Source: Prevotella sp. (GTDB lineage: Bacteria; Bacteroidota; Bacteroidia; Bacteroidales; Bacteroidaceae). From it: 64,000 bases of DNA. Location of the stretch: NCBI GenBank assembly GCA_024682415.1, contig JAIKZG010000012.1, positions 1 to 64,000 on the forward strand, given 5' to 3'. The translations under genes and the position numbers were made by a program. The notes under the pieces were generated by a model. That model made no database searches and was not told where the DNA came from. It was given only the letters and a program-made list of their open reading frames with translations. Positions 33,792-44,695 of this stretch are shown here, piece after piece; position 1 is the stretch's first letter; each line of letters opens with the position of its first letter.

Positions 33792-35006
33792 TTAAAACAT
33801 TCGGCTCACGCGCTTAATGCCTTCAGTGAGAATGTCTATCTCCTCCTTAGTGTTGTAGAAAGAGAACGACGCGCGCACCGTGCCCTGAATGCCAAGACGC
33901 GTCATCAGCGGCTGAGCGCAATGATGACCTGTGCGCACGGCAATGCCAAGGCGGTCGAGAAGTGTGCCCATATCGAAATGATGGATATTGCCCACGAGGA
34001 AACTTACCACAGCGTCTTTGCCCGGAGCAGTGCCAAAGAAGCGCATACCATCCACTTCAGATAGTCGCTTCATGCAGTAGTCGGTAAGCTCACGCTCATA
34101 AGCGGCGATGTTGTCCATGCCTATGGCCGAAACGTAGTCGATGGCTTTGGCAAGACCGTTGGTGGCTACATAGTCGGGAGTGCCAGCCTCGAATTTCAAT
34201 GGCGGACGCTCGAATGTAGTCTTCTCAAAGCTCACGTTTTCTATCATCTCGCCGCCGCCCTGATAAGGTGGCAGCTTGTCGAGCCATTCCTCCTTGCCAT
34301 AAAGCACGCCCACGCCTGTAGGGCCATATATCTTATGTCCGCTGAACACGAAGAAATCGCAATCCAAATCCTGCACATCCACCTTGAAATGAGGAGTGCT
34401 CTGCGCTCCGTCTACCATCATCGGCACGCCATGCTCATGGGCTATGCTCACCATCTCCTTCACGGGATTGACAGTGCCGAGCACATTGCTCACATGGGTG
34501 ACGCTCACGAGCTTTGTCTTCTCGGTGAACATCTTTCGATATGCTTCCATGTCGAGCACGCCGTCGTCGGTCATAGGTATCACCTTTAGCACTATGCCAC
34601 GCTTTGAAGCCTGTAGCTGCCATGGCACGATATTGGAATGGTGCTCCATGGTAGACACTATCACCTCGTCGCCCTCGTGCATAAACTCCTCGCAGAATGT
34701 GGCTGCCACAAGGTTTAAGCCCTCGGTGGTGCCACGGGTGAATACTATCTCGGTGGTACTCTTGGCGTTGATAAACGCTCTCACAGTCTCTCGCGCTGCC
34801 TCATGAAGCTCTGTGCTCTGCTGCGACATCCAATGCACGCCACGATGCACATTGGCATTCACATTGAGATATTCCTCACGCATGGCATCGAGCACACACA
34901 TCGGCTTCTGTGTGGTGGCTGCGTTGTCGAGATAAACCAATGGCTTATCATAGACCGTGCGCGAGAGAATAGGAAAGTCTTCTCTTATTTGCTTTATATC
35001 TATCAT
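33792..35006 (-). CDS. sufS: Cysteine desulfurase SufS
   Basis: A pyridoxal-phosphate enzyme that removes sulfur from cysteine for Fe-S cluster assembly. The frame opens at 35036, overlapping sufD, but the ATG at 35006 starts the family N-terminus MIDIKQIREDFPIL and follows a purine-rich stretch, so I choose it (404 residues). Lys225 in FSGHKIYGPTGVG binds the cofactor; the persulfide Cys lies in RTGHHCAQP near residue 360. It is the last gene of sufBCDS. No sufE or sufU is seen nearby. Confidence 0.94.
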   Translation of the reverse strand: MIDIKQIREDFPILSRTVYDKPLVYLDNAATTQKPMCVLDAMREEYLNVNANVHRGVHWMSQQSTELHEAARETVRAFINAKSTTEIVFTRGTTEGLNLVAATFCEEFMHEGDEVIVSTMEHHSNIVPWQLQASKRGIVLKVIPMTDDGVLDMEAYRKMFTEKTKLVSVTHVSNVLGTVNPVKEMVSIAHEHGVPMMVDGAQSTPHFKVDVQDLDCDFFVFSGHKIYGPTGVGVLYGKEEWLDKLPPYQGGGEMIENVSFEKTTFERPPLKFEAGTPDYVATNGLAKAIDYVSAIGMDNIAAYERELTDYCMKRLSEVDGMRFFGTAPGKDAVVSFLVGNIHHFDMGTLLDRLGIAVRTGHHCAQPLMTRLGIQGTVRASFSFYNTKEEIDILTEGIKRVSRMF

Positions 35007-35029
35007 TTCTCTTCTATGTGTTTCTGTTG

Positions 35030-36385
35030 TTAGCATATCTTACAGCCCTTGCAACCGCCAAGTTCGCCACGGAAACGCTTCTCTACCAGGTAGTGAAGAC
35101 GGTCGCGGAGAGGTTCAAGCTGTATGCAGTCGATGGCCTCGTTGATAAAGGCGAACTCAAGCAACAGCTTAGCTTCCTTCTCGCTTATGCCTCGCTGCTC
35201 CATATAGAACATAGCAGCGTCGTTGAGCTGCCCCACGGTAGAACCATGTGAGCACTTCACGTCGTCGGCATAGATTTCGAGCATAGGCTGGGTGTACATA
35301 CGAGCCTTCTTTGTGGTGCAGAGGTTTTGGTTCACCTCGTCGGAGATAGTCTTCTGCGCTCCATGACGCACAAGCACCTTGCCGGCAAACGCTCCCACGC
35401 TCTCATCGTCGAGCACATATTTATATAGCTCATGGCTTGTGCAATGAGCCACCTGATGGTCGATAAGGGTGTTGTTGTCCACTCGCTGGTGCTTATCCTC
35501 AATGGCGCATCCGCAAAGATTGCATTCCGCTCCCTCGCCTTTAAATGCTAAGTCTACCTTGTTGCGGGTAGTGCCGTTGGTGAGCGTTATCACGTTGTGG
35601 GTAAGGCGTGAGTCGTTATCGAGGTTGAAATACACATTGCTCACGCGAGTGTTCTTATAATTGGTTTCCTCCAGGCAATAAAGGTCGAGCTGAGCATTGC
35701 GGCCCACATAGGTTTCTATTACCTGGGTTACGAGAAACTCTCTGTCGTCGATGCTATGGTCGCAAAACAACAGCTTAGCCTGCGAGCCTTCTTCGGCTAC
35801 GATAAGCACACGGCGATTTACCATAAGAGGCACATCAGAACGAGTGATATTCACCACCTGAATGGCACGGTCTACATTTACGTTCTTAGGCACATACACG
35901 AGCAGTCCGTCCTGAGCAAGCATGGTGTTGAGAGCTGTCACCGCGTCTTCCTCCGTCTTGGCTATCTTGCCGTAATACTTTGCAATGAAGTCGGGGTGCT
36001 GCTGAGCGTAGTCGTTGAGCGAGCCTACATATACTCCCTCGGGCAGCTTTGCCTTAGGAAGCTCCTTCTTATAGAAAGCGTCGTTTACCACGAAATAGAG
36101 CGATGTGCTGAGATTAGGCACGTCGCACTTAAACACGTCGGCAGGATTGACAGGAATGTCAAGGCGGTTGATGTTCAGCCCATAGTCAGGGCGAAACAAC
36201 TCCTGCATATCAGTGTATTTATAGCGTTCCACCTTGCGAGTAGGCAAACCTTGACGCTTGAAATCCTGATAAGCTTTATCACGCAGGCAGTTCAGAGCAT
36301 CGGCACTATGCTCGCAGATTGCTTTGCTTGTCTGCTCATACAGCTCTATGTATTGTTGCTCCGATTTGATATTGTTATCTGCCAT
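35030..36385 (-). CDS. sufD: Fe-S cluster assembly protein SufD
   Basis: A 451-residue SufD, a partner of SufB in the SufBC2D scaffold. The C-terminal right-handed beta-helix core carries the family segment KCSHGSTVGQLNDAAMFYMEQRGIS near residue 382 in interrupted form, with the conserved His after the Cys. The N-terminal region is helical. It is 4 bp downstream of sufC and its end touches the sufS region, so the four suf genes form a tight operon. Confidence 0.93.
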   Translation of the reverse strand: MADNNIKSEQQYIELYEQTSKAICEHSADALNCLRDKAYQDFKRQGLPTRKVERYKYTDMQELFRPDYGLNINRLDIPVNPADVFKCDVPNLSTSLYFVVNDAFYKKELPKAKLPEGVYVGSLNDYAQQHPDFIAKYYGKIAKTEEDAVTALNTMLAQDGLLVYVPKNVNVDRAIQVVNITRSDVPLMVNRRVLIVAEEGSQAKLLFCDHSIDDREFLVTQVIETYVGRNAQLDLYCLEETNYKNTRVSNVYFNLDNDSRLTHNVITLTNGTTRNKVDLAFKGEGAECNLCGCAIEDKHQRVDNNTLIDHQVAHCTSHELYKYVLDDESVGAFAGKVLVRHGAQKTISDEVNQNLCTTKKARMYTQPMLEIYADDVKCSHGSTVGQLNDAAMFYMEQRGISEKEAKLLLEFAFINEAIDCIQLEPLRDRLHYLVEKRFRGELGGCKGCKIC

Positions 36386-36389
36386 AAGA

Positions 36390-37145
36390 TTATTCCTCCC
36401 CTACTTCTTCTTTTATCCAGTCGTAACCTCTTTCCTCTATCTGCTTGGCAAGCTCAGGGCCGGCTGTCTTCACGATTCTTCCCTTATAAAGCACATGAAT
36501 GATGTCTGGCTTGATGATGTCGAGCAGGCGGTCGTAGTGAGTGATTACGATAGTGCTTGTCTTCGGTGTCTTAAGCTTGTTTACGCCCTCTGCCACGATG
36601 CGCAAAGCGTCTACGTCAAGACCAGAGTCGGTCTCGTCGAGAATGCTCAATGTAGGCTCAAGCATTGCCATCTGGAATATCTCGTTGCGCTTCTTCTCAC
36701 CACCGCTGAAGCCTTCGTTTACCGAGCGATGAGCAAGCTTAGAGTCAAGCTCTACTATCTTTCTCTTCTCGCGCATAAGCTTCATGAAGTCGCCCACTGC
36801 AAGCGGTTCCAATCCCTGATACTCACGCTTAGCGTTTACAGCGGCGCGCATGAAGTTGGTCATTGATACGCCAGGTATCTCAACAGGATATTGGAATGAG
36901 AGGAACAAGCCCTCGTTGGCTCTGTCTTCAGGCTTCATGGCAAGCAGGTCTTTACCGTTGAATGTGGCAGAACCGCTTGTTACGGTGTAAAGAGGATTGC
37001 CCACGAGCACTGCGCTAAGTGTGCTCTTGCCCGAACCGTTAGGGCCCATGATGGCATGCACTTCGCCATCTTTAATTGTAAGGTTGACGCCTTTTAATAT
37101 CTCTTTGCCAGCAATTGTGGCATGTAAGTCTTTAACTTCTAACAT
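36390..37145 (-). CDS. sufC: Fe-S cluster assembly ATPase SufC
   Basis: A 251-residue ABC-type ATPase that powers the SufBCD scaffold. Walker A GPNGSGKST is at residues 34-42, the signature FSGGEKKRNEI near residue 145, Walker B SILDETDSGLD near residue 169, and the switch His in VITHYDR near residue 201. Length is normal and there is no membrane segment. It is 24 bp after sufB and 4 bp before sufD. Confidence 0.96.
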   Translation of the reverse strand: MLEVKDLHATIAGKEILKGVNLTIKDGEVHAIMGPNGSGKSTLSAVLVGNPLYTVTSGSATFNGKDLLAMKPEDRANEGLFLSFQYPVEIPGVSMTNFMRAAVNAKREYQGLEPLAVGDFMKLMREKRKIVELDSKLAHRSVNEGFSGGEKKRNEIFQMAMLEPTLSILDETDSGLDVDALRIVAEGVNKLKTPKTSTIVITHYDRLLDIIKPDIIHVLYKGRIVKTAGPELAKQIEERGYDWIKEEVGEE

Positions 37146-37169
37146 ATTTTTTTCTTCCTTTATTGTGTA

Positions 37170-38609
37170 TTATCCCACTGTTCCCTCCAAAGAAACAGAG
37201 AGCAGTTTCTGTGCTTCTACGGCAAACTCCATCGGCAGCTTATTGAGCACGTCTTTAGCATATCCGTTTACGATAAGACCGATAGCCTTTTCCGTGGAAA
37301 TACCTCGCTGATTGCAGTAAAACAACTGGTCTTCGCTAATCTTGCTTGTCGTTGCCTCATGTTCCACCACTGCCGTGTCGTTGTGTATGTCCATGTATGG
37401 GAAGGTGTGGGCACCACAGTCGCTGCCAAGCAACAGGCTGTCGCACGAGCTGTAGTTGCGCGCGTTGTCGGCGTTGGATGTAGCACGCACAAGTCCTCGG
37501 TATGAGTTCTGACTATGTCCAGCGCTGATACCCTTGCTTATGATGGTGCTCTTGGTGTTCTTTCCCATGTGTATCATCTTAGTACCCGTATCAGCTTCCT
37601 GATAGTTGTTGGTAACGGCTACGCTATAGAACTCTGCCTGAGAGTTATCACCACGAAGCACGCATGAAGGATATTTCCATGTTATGGCAGAACCTGTTTC
37701 CACCTGTGTCCACGACAGCTTAGAGTTTACTCCGCGCAAGTCGCCACGCTTAGTTACAAGGTTGAGAATACCGCCCTTGCCATTCTCATCGCCGGGATAC
37801 CAGTTCTGCACAGTGCTGTATTTCACTTCTGCGTTGTCGTTCACTATAATCTCGACAATGGCAGCATGAAGCTGATTCTCATCACGCATAGGAGCTGTGC
37901 AGCCCTCAAGATAAGACACATAAGAATCATCATCGGCAATGATAAGCGTGCGCTCAAACTGTCCGGTATTGCTTGCGTTGATGCGGAAATAGCTGCTAAG
38001 CTCCATAGGGCAACGCACTCCCTTTGGAATATATACGAAAGAACCATCTGAGAACACAGCGCTGTTGAGCGCGGCATAGAAGTTGTCGCGATAAGGCACT
38101 ACAGAGCCTAAGTATTGCTTCACCAAGTCGGGATGATTCTTTATGGCTTCACCTATTGAACAGAAGATAATGCCTTTCTCGGCAAGTTTATCCTTGAATG
38201 TGGTCTTCACGCTGACAGAGTCCATGATGGCATCTACAGCCGTACCGCTAAGTGCCAATCTCTCCTCCAAAGGAATGCCCAGCTTGTCGAATGTCTTCTC
38301 CAGCTCAGGGTCTATCTCCTTGTTCTTCGGCTTCTTTGCCAGAGGATCAGCATAATAAGAAATAGCCTGATAGTCTACTTCGGGCACATGCACATGACCC
38401 CATGAAGGTTGCTTTAAAGTCTTCCAGTAGTTGAATGCCTTCAGTCTGAACTCTGTCATCCACTCCGGCTCACCTTTTTTCTTTGAGATAAGGCGGACAA
38501 CATCCTCATTAAGACCTACGGGAATGACATCAGTCTGCACATTGGTAGTAAAGCCGAATTCATACTTCTGCTCCGCTACTTTCTTCACAAACTCATTCTT
38601 ATCACTCAT
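37170..38609 (-). CDS. sufB: Fe-S cluster assembly protein SufB
   Basis: A 479-residue SufB, the scaffold subunit on which Fe-S clusters are built. The family segments [11 protein letters not shown] near residue 202 and [20 protein letters not shown] near residue 389 are present; the latter holds the functional Cys residues. It is first in the sufBCDS operon on the minus strand. Its leader region contains the terminator of the infB operon; I see no consensus -7 box in the remaining 30 bases, and no IscR or SufR gene nearby. Confidence 0.95.
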   Translation of the reverse strand: MSDKNEFVKKVAEQKYEFGFTTNVQTDVIPVGLNEDVVRLISKKKGEPEWMTEFRLKAFNYWKTLKQPSWGHVHVPEVDYQAISYYADPLAKKPKNKEIDPELEKTFDKLGIPLEERLALSGTAVDAIMDSVSVKTTFKDKLAEKGIIFCSIGEAIKNHPDLVKQYLGSVVPYRDNFYAALNSAVFSDGSFVYIPKGVRCPMELSSYFRINASNTGQFERTLIIADDDSYVSYLEGCTAPMRDENQLHAAIVEIIVNDNAEVKYSTVQNWYPGDENGKGGILNLVTKRGDLRGVNSKLSWTQVETGSAITWKYPSCVLRGDNSQAEFYSVAVTNNYQEADTGTKMIHMGKNTKSTIISKGISAGHSQNSYRGLVRATSNADNARNYSSCDSLLLGSDCGAHTFPYMDIHNDTAVVEHEATTSKISEDQLFYCNQRGISTEKAIGLIVNGYAKDVLNKLPMEFAVEAQKLLSVSLEGTVG

Positions 38610-38641
38610 TGTTATTAAGTTGCTTTGTATCTATTGAAAAA

Positions 38642-38695
38642 AACGCATCGTTTTATATAGAGCTTAATCAAAAACTCCATGTCAAACGATGCGTT
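38642..38695 (-). terminator. Terminator of the rimP-nusA-infB operon
   Basis: A perfect 12-bp stem AACGCATCGTTT (38642-38653) with AAACGATGCGTT (38684-38695) and a 30-nt loop. On the minus strand it is followed by seven T. It lies just after infB and before sufB. Confidence 0.75.
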
Positions 38696-38723
38696 GTATA
38701 GGTTATAATTTTGACTTTATCGA

Positions 38724-41606
38724 TTACAGTTTCTGCTGTACTTCAATCTCTGTGAAGCTCTCAAGAACATCGCCTTCCTGAATATCGTTGTAGTTTACAA
38801 GGCTGATACCGCAATCAAGGCTTGCGCCTACTTCCTTGACATCGTCCTTATAACGCTTCAAGGCATTGATTTCGGCAGTGTGAACTACGATACCGTCGCG
38901 TACGACGTGTATCTTGTCTGCACGATGTACTTTACCCTCGGTAACAAGCGCACCCGCAATTGTTCCGACCTTAGAAATCTTAAATACCTGCTTAACCTCA
39001 GCCTGACCGGTAACGACTTCCTTCTTAACCTTGTCAAGCATACCTACCATGGCCTGCTTAACATCGTCGAGAGCATCGTAGATGACAGAATAGGTGTTGA
39101 TTTCAACGCCTGCGCCGTCGGCCTGCTTACGAGCAGCGGCAGAAGGACGTACCTGGAAGCCTACGATGATAGCATCTGAAGCATCGGCAAGAGTTACATC
39201 GCTCTCTGAAATCTGACCTACAGCCTTATAGATAACATTTACCTTTATCTTCTCTGTAGACAACTTCAAGAATGAATCGCTCAATGCCTCAACAGAACCG
39301 TCGGTATCACCCTTAACGATGATGTTCAGCTCCTTGAATGATCCGAGGGCGATACGATGTGAGATATCGCTCAATGTAAGGCGCTTCTGAGTACGCAAGC
39401 CCTGTTCACGCTGCAACTGCTCACGCTTGTTGGCAATCTCACGTGCTTCCTGCTCTGTCTCCATCACATGGAATGTATCACCGGCTGTAGGCGCGCCATT
39501 CAAGCCAAGGATTATAGCTGGCTCGGCTGGCTCTACCTTGTCGATGCGCTGATTACGCTCATTGAACATAGCCTTTACGCGACCGAAGCTTGTACCTGCC
39601 AATACGATGTCGCCCACTTTCAATGTACCGTTGCTTACGAGCACGGTAGAGATATATCCACGTCCCTTATCGAGAGAAGACTCTACGATAGAACCTGTAG
39701 CCTTACGGTTAGGATTAGCCTTCAAGTCGAGCATTTCAGCTTCGAGAAGTACCTTATCAAGCAATTCCTTTACGCCGATACCCTTCTTAGCGCTGATTTC
39801 CTGGCACTGATATTTACCGCCCCACTCTTCTACGAGAAGGTTCATATTAGCCAAGTCCTCACGTATCTTGTCAGGATTAGCTCCCGGCTTATCAATCTTG
39901 TTGATGGCAAACACCATAGGCACATTAGCAGCCTGCGCATGAGCGATGGCCTCTCTTGTGGTAGGCATGACGCTGTCGTCGGCAGCGATGATGATAATAG
40001 CGATATCAGTCATCTGAGCACCACGGGCACGCATGGCGGTAAACGCCTCATGACCTGGAGTATCAAGGAATGTGATTTCTCTGCCGTCTTCAAGAGTTAC
40101 GTTATAAGCACCGATATGCTGGGTGATACCACCTGCCTCACCGGCGATTACATTAGTCTGACGTATATAGTCGAGCAATGAAGTCTTACCATGATCGACA
40201 TGACCCATCACTGTTACAATCGGAGCACGTGGCACGAGGTCGTTTTCATCGTCTTCCTCCTCACTTACTGCTTCCTGCACTTCGGCACTTACATATTCTG
40301 TCTTAAATCCGAATTCATCGGCAACAAGATTGATTGTCTCAGCGTCAAGACGCTGGTTGATAGAAACCATGATACCAACACTCATAAGAGTACCGATAAC
40401 CTGATTAACCTCAACGTTCATCATCGTTGCCAACTCGCTTACGGTAACAAACTCTGTAAGCTTAAGGATTTTGCTCTCTCTCTTCTCAGCCTTAGCCTCA
40501 TTAGAAAGTCGCTCCTGAATAGCGTCGCGCTTCTCCTTACGATATTTAGCGCCCTTCTTATTCTGACTTTGCTTATTGGTAAGACGTGCGAGAGTTTCCT
40601 TTACCTGGCGTGCTACATCTTCCTCGTTAACCTCAATAGGCTTACGATTCTTTTTCTTCTTGTTATTATTGCCGTTGTTGCCCTTACCCTGCTGCTGTGC
40701 CTGCTTGTTAGCCTGCTTTCCTACAGCCGCGATGTCTACGCGCTCCTTGTTGATGCGCTGACGCTTACGCTTAGAGTTATTAGAGTTGCCGGCATTAGCA
40801 TTGCCTCCGTTGTTGCCATTACCCTGGCGATTCTCACGCTCTTTGCGCTTCTCTTCCTTGCTCTTCTTCTTAGGACGAGTGTTCTGGTTAAGAGTAGAAA
40901 GATCAATCTTGCCAAGCACATTTACACGTGTGGTAGAAAGAATCTTCTTCTCGCTCTTAAGCTGGAAGATTTCGCTGTTGTTAGCGTTAGAGGTTTCCTG
41001 TCCGTTGGCATTCTTATCGTTTGCCTCCGGCTGCTTATTATTGTTATTCACTGTCTGTTGTTCACTATTCTTTTCCTGAGAGTTGTTAGCCTCTACATTC
41101 TCATGCTTAGACTCATGAGCGGCATTAGCATCATTCTGCTTATTGTCGTTCTTCACAACCTCATCAGTATGAGTAGCCTTTGATGCATGACTCTCGGCAG
41201 CAGTCTGAGCATCAGTATTAGTCTTCTCATTCTTCGTCTTGTCGACGTTAGCTTTGGCAGAATTATCCTGCGCCGGTGCCTGTTTCTTCGCACCGCCGTC
41301 AAGGTCAATCTTTCCAAGAGGCTTGTATTCCTGCTTTGTAGCAGGTTTAAGCAAATCTTCAGCCTTGTTGCTTTCCTTTTGCTTATGTTTCTTATCCTTC
41401 TTGGCAACGAAGAGTTTCTCAGCCTGATTCTTTACGGCTGCATCCTGCTTAAAAGCGTTAACGAGCGCGTTATACTGTGCGTCGTCGAGCTTAAAGTTAG
41501 GCGTAACATCTTCTGCCTTTAGGTCGCCTTTCTTGGTAAGGAACTCAACTGCCGTTTGAATTCCTATGTTTAATTCTCTTAATGCGTGATTTAATCTGAT
41601 GCTCAT
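38724..41606 (-). CDS. infB: Translation initiation factor IF-2
   Basis: A 960-residue IF-2, the GTPase that brings initiator tRNA to the small subunit. The N-terminus has an IF2_N-like start and a long low-complexity region (about residues 60-370) rich in Asn, Lys, Gln and Ala, ending in basic stretches such as [11 protein letters not shown]. The G domain starts near residue 465 with [11 protein letters not shown], then DTPGHEAF and NKIDKPGA. The C-terminal domains II to IV follow. It is 19 bp downstream of nusA, the classical gene order. Confidence 0.96.
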   Translation of the reverse strand: MSIRLNHALRELNIGIQTAVEFLTKKGDLKAEDVTPNFKLDDAQYNALVNAFKQDAAVKNQAEKLFVAKKDKKHKQKESNKAEDLLKPATKQEYKPLGKIDLDGGAKKQAPAQDNSAKANVDKTKNEKTNTDAQTAAESHASKATHTDEVVKNDNKQNDANAAHESKHENVEANNSQEKNSEQQTVNNNNKQPEANDKNANGQETSNANNSEIFQLKSEKKILSTTRVNVLGKIDLSTLNQNTRPKKKSKEEKRKERENRQGNGNNGGNANAGNSNNSKRKRQRINKERVDIAAVGKQANKQAQQQGKGNNGNNNKKKKNRKPIEVNEEDVARQVKETLARLTNKQSQNKKGAKYRKEKRDAIQERLSNEAKAEKRESKILKLTEFVTVSELATMMNVEVNQVIGTLMSVGIMVSINQRLDAETINLVADEFGFKTEYVSAEVQEAVSEEEDDENDLVPRAPIVTVMGHVDHGKTSLLDYIRQTNVIAGEAGGITQHIGAYNVTLEDGREITFLDTPGHEAFTAMRARGAQMTDIAIIIIAADDSVMPTTREAIAHAQAANVPMVFAINKIDKPGANPDKIREDLANMNLLVEEWGGKYQCQEISAKKGIGVKELLDKVLLEAEMLDLKANPNRKATGSIVESSLDKGRGYISTVLVSNGTLKVGDIVLAGTSFGRVKAMFNERNQRIDKVEPAEPAIILGLNGAPTAGDTFHVMETEQEAREIANKREQLQREQGLRTQKRLTLSDISHRIALGSFKELNIIVKGDTDGSVEALSDSFLKLSTEKIKVNVIYKAVGQISESDVTLADASDAIIVGFQVRPSAAARKQADGAGVEINTYSVIYDALDDVKQAMVGMLDKVKKEVVTGQAEVKQVFKISKVGTIAGALVTEGKVHRADKIHVVRDGIVVHTAEINALKRYKDDVKEVGASLDCGISLVNYNDIQEGDVLESFTEIEVQQKL

Positions 41607-41625
41607 CTGTTACTTTAACTACTAT

Positions 41626-42891
41626 TTATTTTTCAAATTCGGCTCTCAATACATTCAACACTTGATCTACAGTCTCTTCCTCAAGATCTGCTTTCTCGAT
41701 AAGCATATCGCGAGGAGCGCTAAGAGTCTGCTTAGCGGTGTCAAGACCGATAGACTTAATGGCGTCGATAACCCACTGGTCGATTTCATCATTGAACTCA
41801 TCCAAATAGATATCTTCCTCGTCTACTTCGCCCTCACCTACCTCACGGAATACATCGATAGTATATTCAGTAAGCATTGAAGCCAGTTTGATATTAAGTC
41901 CACCGCGTCCGATAGCAAGACTTACCTGATCAGGACGGAGATAAACTTCTGCTTTCTTATTCTCTTCATCAATATTGATGCTGCTGATCTCAGCTGGGCT
42001 CAGCGCGCGCTGAATGAAGAGCTTAGTGTTTGAAGTGTAGTTGATTACGTCGAGGTTTTCATTGCAAAGCTCTCTTACGATACCATGCACACGGCTACCG
42101 CGCACACCTACACATGCTCCTACAGGATCGATACGATCATCGAAACTTTCTACAGCAATCTTAGCCTTCTCACCAGGCATACGCGCGATCTTCTTCACAG
42201 CGATAAGTCCGTCAGCAATCTCTGGTACTTCTGCTTCGAGCAGACGCTGGAGGAAAAGAGGGCTTGTACGCGAAAGAATGATACGTGGATTGTTGTTTTC
42301 ATTGTCTACACGCTGAATGACGGCTCTTACCGTTTCATTCTTGCGGTATACATCACGTGGAATCTGCTCACCCTTTGGCAAATGCAGCTCATTGTTCTCA
42401 TCATCGACGAGAAGCACTTCACGTTTCCAAATCTGATAAACCTCAGCCGAGATAATCTGTCCCTCACGCTCCTTATATTTATTATACAAGGCATCGTGCT
42501 CAAGTTCCAAGATTTTAGAAGCCAATGTCTGACGCAGATTAAGGATTGCGCGACGACCGAACTTAGCGAAATTAACAGGCTCAGACACTTCCTCGCCAAC
42601 CTCATAGTCGGCCTGTATCTTTTGAGCGTCGGTAAGTGCTATCTCCTTGTTCTCGTCGGCTACCTCACCATTTGCGACAACCACACGGTTACGATAAATC
42701 TCGAAGTCGCCCTTATCAGGGTTTACAATAACATCGAAATTCTCATCACTACCGAAAATCTTAGCAAGCACATTGCGGAAGCTTTCTTCCAAAACACTCA
42801 CGAGAGTAGTTCTGTCGATACCCTTCATCTCCTTAAACTCGCGGAAGGTATCAACCATGCTCAACTGTGGTTCTTCTTTCTTAATTGCCAT
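41626..42891 (-). CDS. nusA: Transcription termination/antitermination factor NusA
   Basis: A 421-residue NusA that binds RNA polymerase and strengthens pausing and hairpin-dependent termination. The N-terminal domain (residues 1 to about 130), the S1 domain (about 133-200) and two KH domains follow, with VGACVGVRGSRVHGIVREL near residue 257 and LAIGRGGLNIKLAS near residue 328. It lacks the long C-terminal acidic repeats of the E. coli protein, as is usual in Bacteroidetes. It sits between rimP and infB. Confidence 0.95.
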   Translation of the reverse strand: MAIKKEEPQLSMVDTFREFKEMKGIDRTTLVSVLEESFRNVLAKIFGSDENFDVIVNPDKGDFEIYRNRVVVANGEVADENKEIALTDAQKIQADYEVGEEVSEPVNFAKFGRRAILNLRQTLASKILELEHDALYNKYKEREGQIISAEVYQIWKREVLLVDDENNELHLPKGEQIPRDVYRKNETVRAVIQRVDNENNNPRIILSRTSPLFLQRLLEAEVPEIADGLIAVKKIARMPGEKAKIAVESFDDRIDPVGACVGVRGSRVHGIVRELCNENLDVINYTSNTKLFIQRALSPAEISSINIDEENKKAEVYLRPDQVSLAIGRGGLNIKLASMLTEYTIDVFREVGEGEVDEEDIYLDEFNDEIDQWVIDAIKSIGLDTAKQTLSAPRDMLIEKADLEEETVDQVLNVLRAEFEK

Positions 42892-42977
42892 ATTATTATT
42901 TATTTTTATTTTCCCAAACAGGTAAGCGCAATAGAGAGATAAATAGAAAGTATATCTCCTTGCGCCATGTAACGCAT

Positions 42978-43445
42978 TTACTTAAAGCTGATTAAGTATT
43001 TGGTATATTTCACCTCATCCATCTTGAAAGAATGGTCTACGTCCATAATCTGTGGACGCTTCTTTCCCTCAATCTTCACCTTTTCCTTAGTGGTGACGAT
43101 GAAGTCATTGCCATCAACGCTCTTAAGCAATCCGCAGTACTTTTTGCCGTCAGCAGCAAGCACTTCCACATCTTTGCCTACAAAGCTCTCATATTGCTGT
43201 GGCACTTTAAAAGGCTGACCCAATCCTGCTGAACCCACTTCGAGCTCATAGTCCTCTTCGTCTCTGCTGAGATGGTCTTCGATAAAGCGGCTCAGCTCTA
43301 CGCAGTCTTCTATCCACACGCCATCAGCGTGGTCTATTTCAACTACGATTTTATTATCCTGAGATATTTCTATATCCACGAGGAAATACTCTTTGTCTTG
43401 CAGCCACTCATCGACTACGTTGTTTACGACTTTTTTGTCAATCAT
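42978..43445 (-). CDS. rimP: Ribosome maturation factor RimP
   Basis: A 155-residue RimP needed for 30S assembly. The N-terminal alpha/beta domain has the conserved CVELSRFIEDHLSRDEEDYELEV region in shortened form near residue 44, then VGSAGLGQPFK with the usual S-P-G-type turn altered to SAGLGQP near residue 72. The C-terminal SH3-like domain ends the protein. It is the first gene of rimP-nusA-infB. A terminator-like hairpin lies between its promoter and its start. Confidence 0.9.
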   Translation of the reverse strand: MIDKKVVNNVVDEWLQDKEYFLVDIEISQDNKIVVEIDHADGVWIEDCVELSRFIEDHLSRDEEDYELEVGSAGLGQPFKVPQQYESFVGKDVEVLAADGKKYCGLLKSVDGNDFIVTTKEKVKIEGKKRPQIMDVDHSFKMDEVKYTKYLISFK

Positions 43446-43465
43446 AAATACCCTTTTGTGTAATT

Positions 43466-43502
43466 ATAAAAAAATGAGGAACTCTCTGTGGAGTCCCTCA
43501 TT
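43466..43502 (-). terminator. Terminator-like hairpin in the rimP-nusA-infB leader
   Basis: AATGAGGAACTC (43473-43484) pairs with GAGTCCCTCATT (43491-43502) with one mismatch and a 6-nt loop. On the minus strand, the transcription direction, the stem is followed by seven T. It starts about 6-8 nt after the predicted transcription start and ends 20 nt before rimP, so it works as a possible attenuator. Confidence 0.7.
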
Positions 43503-43515
43503 CCTCTGAACGCTG

Positions 43516-43547
43516 CAAAGTTAATATAATATTCTATATTACGCAAA
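43516..43547 (-). promoter_or_regulatory. Promoter of the rimP-nusA-infB operon
   Basis: TTTG (43547-43544), a 20-bp spacer and TAACTTTG (43523-43516) on the minus strand, a full consensus. The start of transcription is expected near 43509. Confidence 0.75.
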
Positions 43548-43645
43548 TTTTATATGAAGAAAGTGATTTTTAACACTTTCCGATAAGTTTTATTAAGAAT
43601 TCAGCATATAATCTGCATAATTAACACGAAGTTACTATATCAACT

Positions 43646-44623
43646 TTACTTTCTCTTATTTGTCTTCTTAGCCTGAGCTTTTACTACTGGCTTTGTTTCA
43701 GCAGCAGTAGTAGTCTCGTGCTTTGTGATGTCTACAAGCTCGATTGTGAATATCAATGTGCTGTAAGGCTTTATCTGTCCTGCCTGACGACTTCCGTAAG
43801 CAAGCTCCTGTGGGATATAAACTTCCCACTTGCTTCCTACAGGCATCATCGTAAGAGCCTCAGTCCAACCTTTAATCACCTGGTCACAACGAAACTCAGT
43901 AGTGTTAGGCTCGCGCTTATAAGAGCTATCGAAGACTGTTCCATCAATCATCTTGCCCTCATAACGCACCTTTACTGTTTCCTTTTCTGTAGGCTTCGCG
44001 CCATTGCCTTTGACAAGCACCTTATATTGTAAGCCGTCAGGCAATGTTACGACACCCTCTTTCTTTGCATTCTCGGCAAGCCAATCAGCGTTTTCCTTCT
44101 TGACAGCCTCGTTCTTAGCATCAACGATGCGCTTACGGCTATCAGAGAACAGCTTGCCTGCCTCCTCTACTGTATAAACAGAAGCGTCACCAAGAACACC
44201 GGCAACAAAGCCAGCCAAGAAATGCTCCTTGCGAATGCTGTCTGGAGTGCCTTCAAAATCGCCTGTCGCAGCAGGGATAATTCTGGTCTTCAACATTCCG
44301 GCAATCTGCTGACCGGCAGCATAAGCCACAGCCTTAGGGTCATTGCCTGCTTCCATAGAAGCCTTCAAACCATCTACGAATGAAGGAAGATAAGCAGAAT
44401 CTACCTTCAACTCCTGAACCAAATAAGGCAACAAGCCCTGAGTTTGAGCCATACCTACAGCATAGCTCAATGAATCAGCTGAAGTTACAGGCTTAAGAGG
44501 AGCATTTGTCTGCTCAGCCTTAGCCACGACTTTCTTTGCTTTCTTCTTGTCTGCCACCGCATTGGTGCAAACAAAGACGCTCACCATAAGAGTGAGCGCC
44601 AGTGTGAATATCTTTTTCATCAT
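43646..44623 (-). CDS. Periplasmic FKBP-type peptidyl-prolyl isomerase
   Basis: A 325-residue FKBP with a cleavable signal peptide (MMKKIFTLALTLMVSVFVC to about residue 25, ending AVA), so it should act in the periplasm. An FKBP N-terminal dimerisation-type helical region (about residues 50-195) precedes the isomerase domain (about 205-300), which has YEGKMIDGTVFDSSYKRE, QVIKGWTEAL and WEVYIPQELAYG. The basic tail KKTNKRK is unusual. It is the third of three tandem FKBP genes, 72 bp after its neighbour. Confidence 0.92.
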   Translation of the reverse strand: MMKKIFTLALTLMVSVFVCTNAVADKKKAKKVVAKAEQTNAPLKPVTSADSLSYAVGMAQTQGLLPYLVQELKVDSAYLPSFVDGLKASMEAGNDPKAVAYAAGQQIAGMLKTRIIPAATGDFEGTPDSIRKEHFLAGFVAGVLGDASVYTVEEAGKLFSDSRKRIVDAKNEAVKKENADWLAENAKKEGVVTLPDGLQYKVLVKGNGAKPTEKETVKVRYEGKMIDGTVFDSSYKREPNTTEFRCDQVIKGWTEALTMMPVGSKWEVYIPQELAYGSRQAGQIKPYSTLIFTIELVDITKHETTTAAETKPVVKAQAKKTNKRK

Positions 44624-44695
44624 TATCTGTTACGTAAATTAAACAACGATTTAAATATTATCCAAATCGCCTATCTACTACATAATGTGAATGGC

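Noticed and set aside
40191..41183. 330-codon frame on the plus strand
   Set aside because: It is antisense to the low-complexity part of infB, has Leu/Ile-rich composition from reading Asn/Lys codons backwards, and lacks any start signal.
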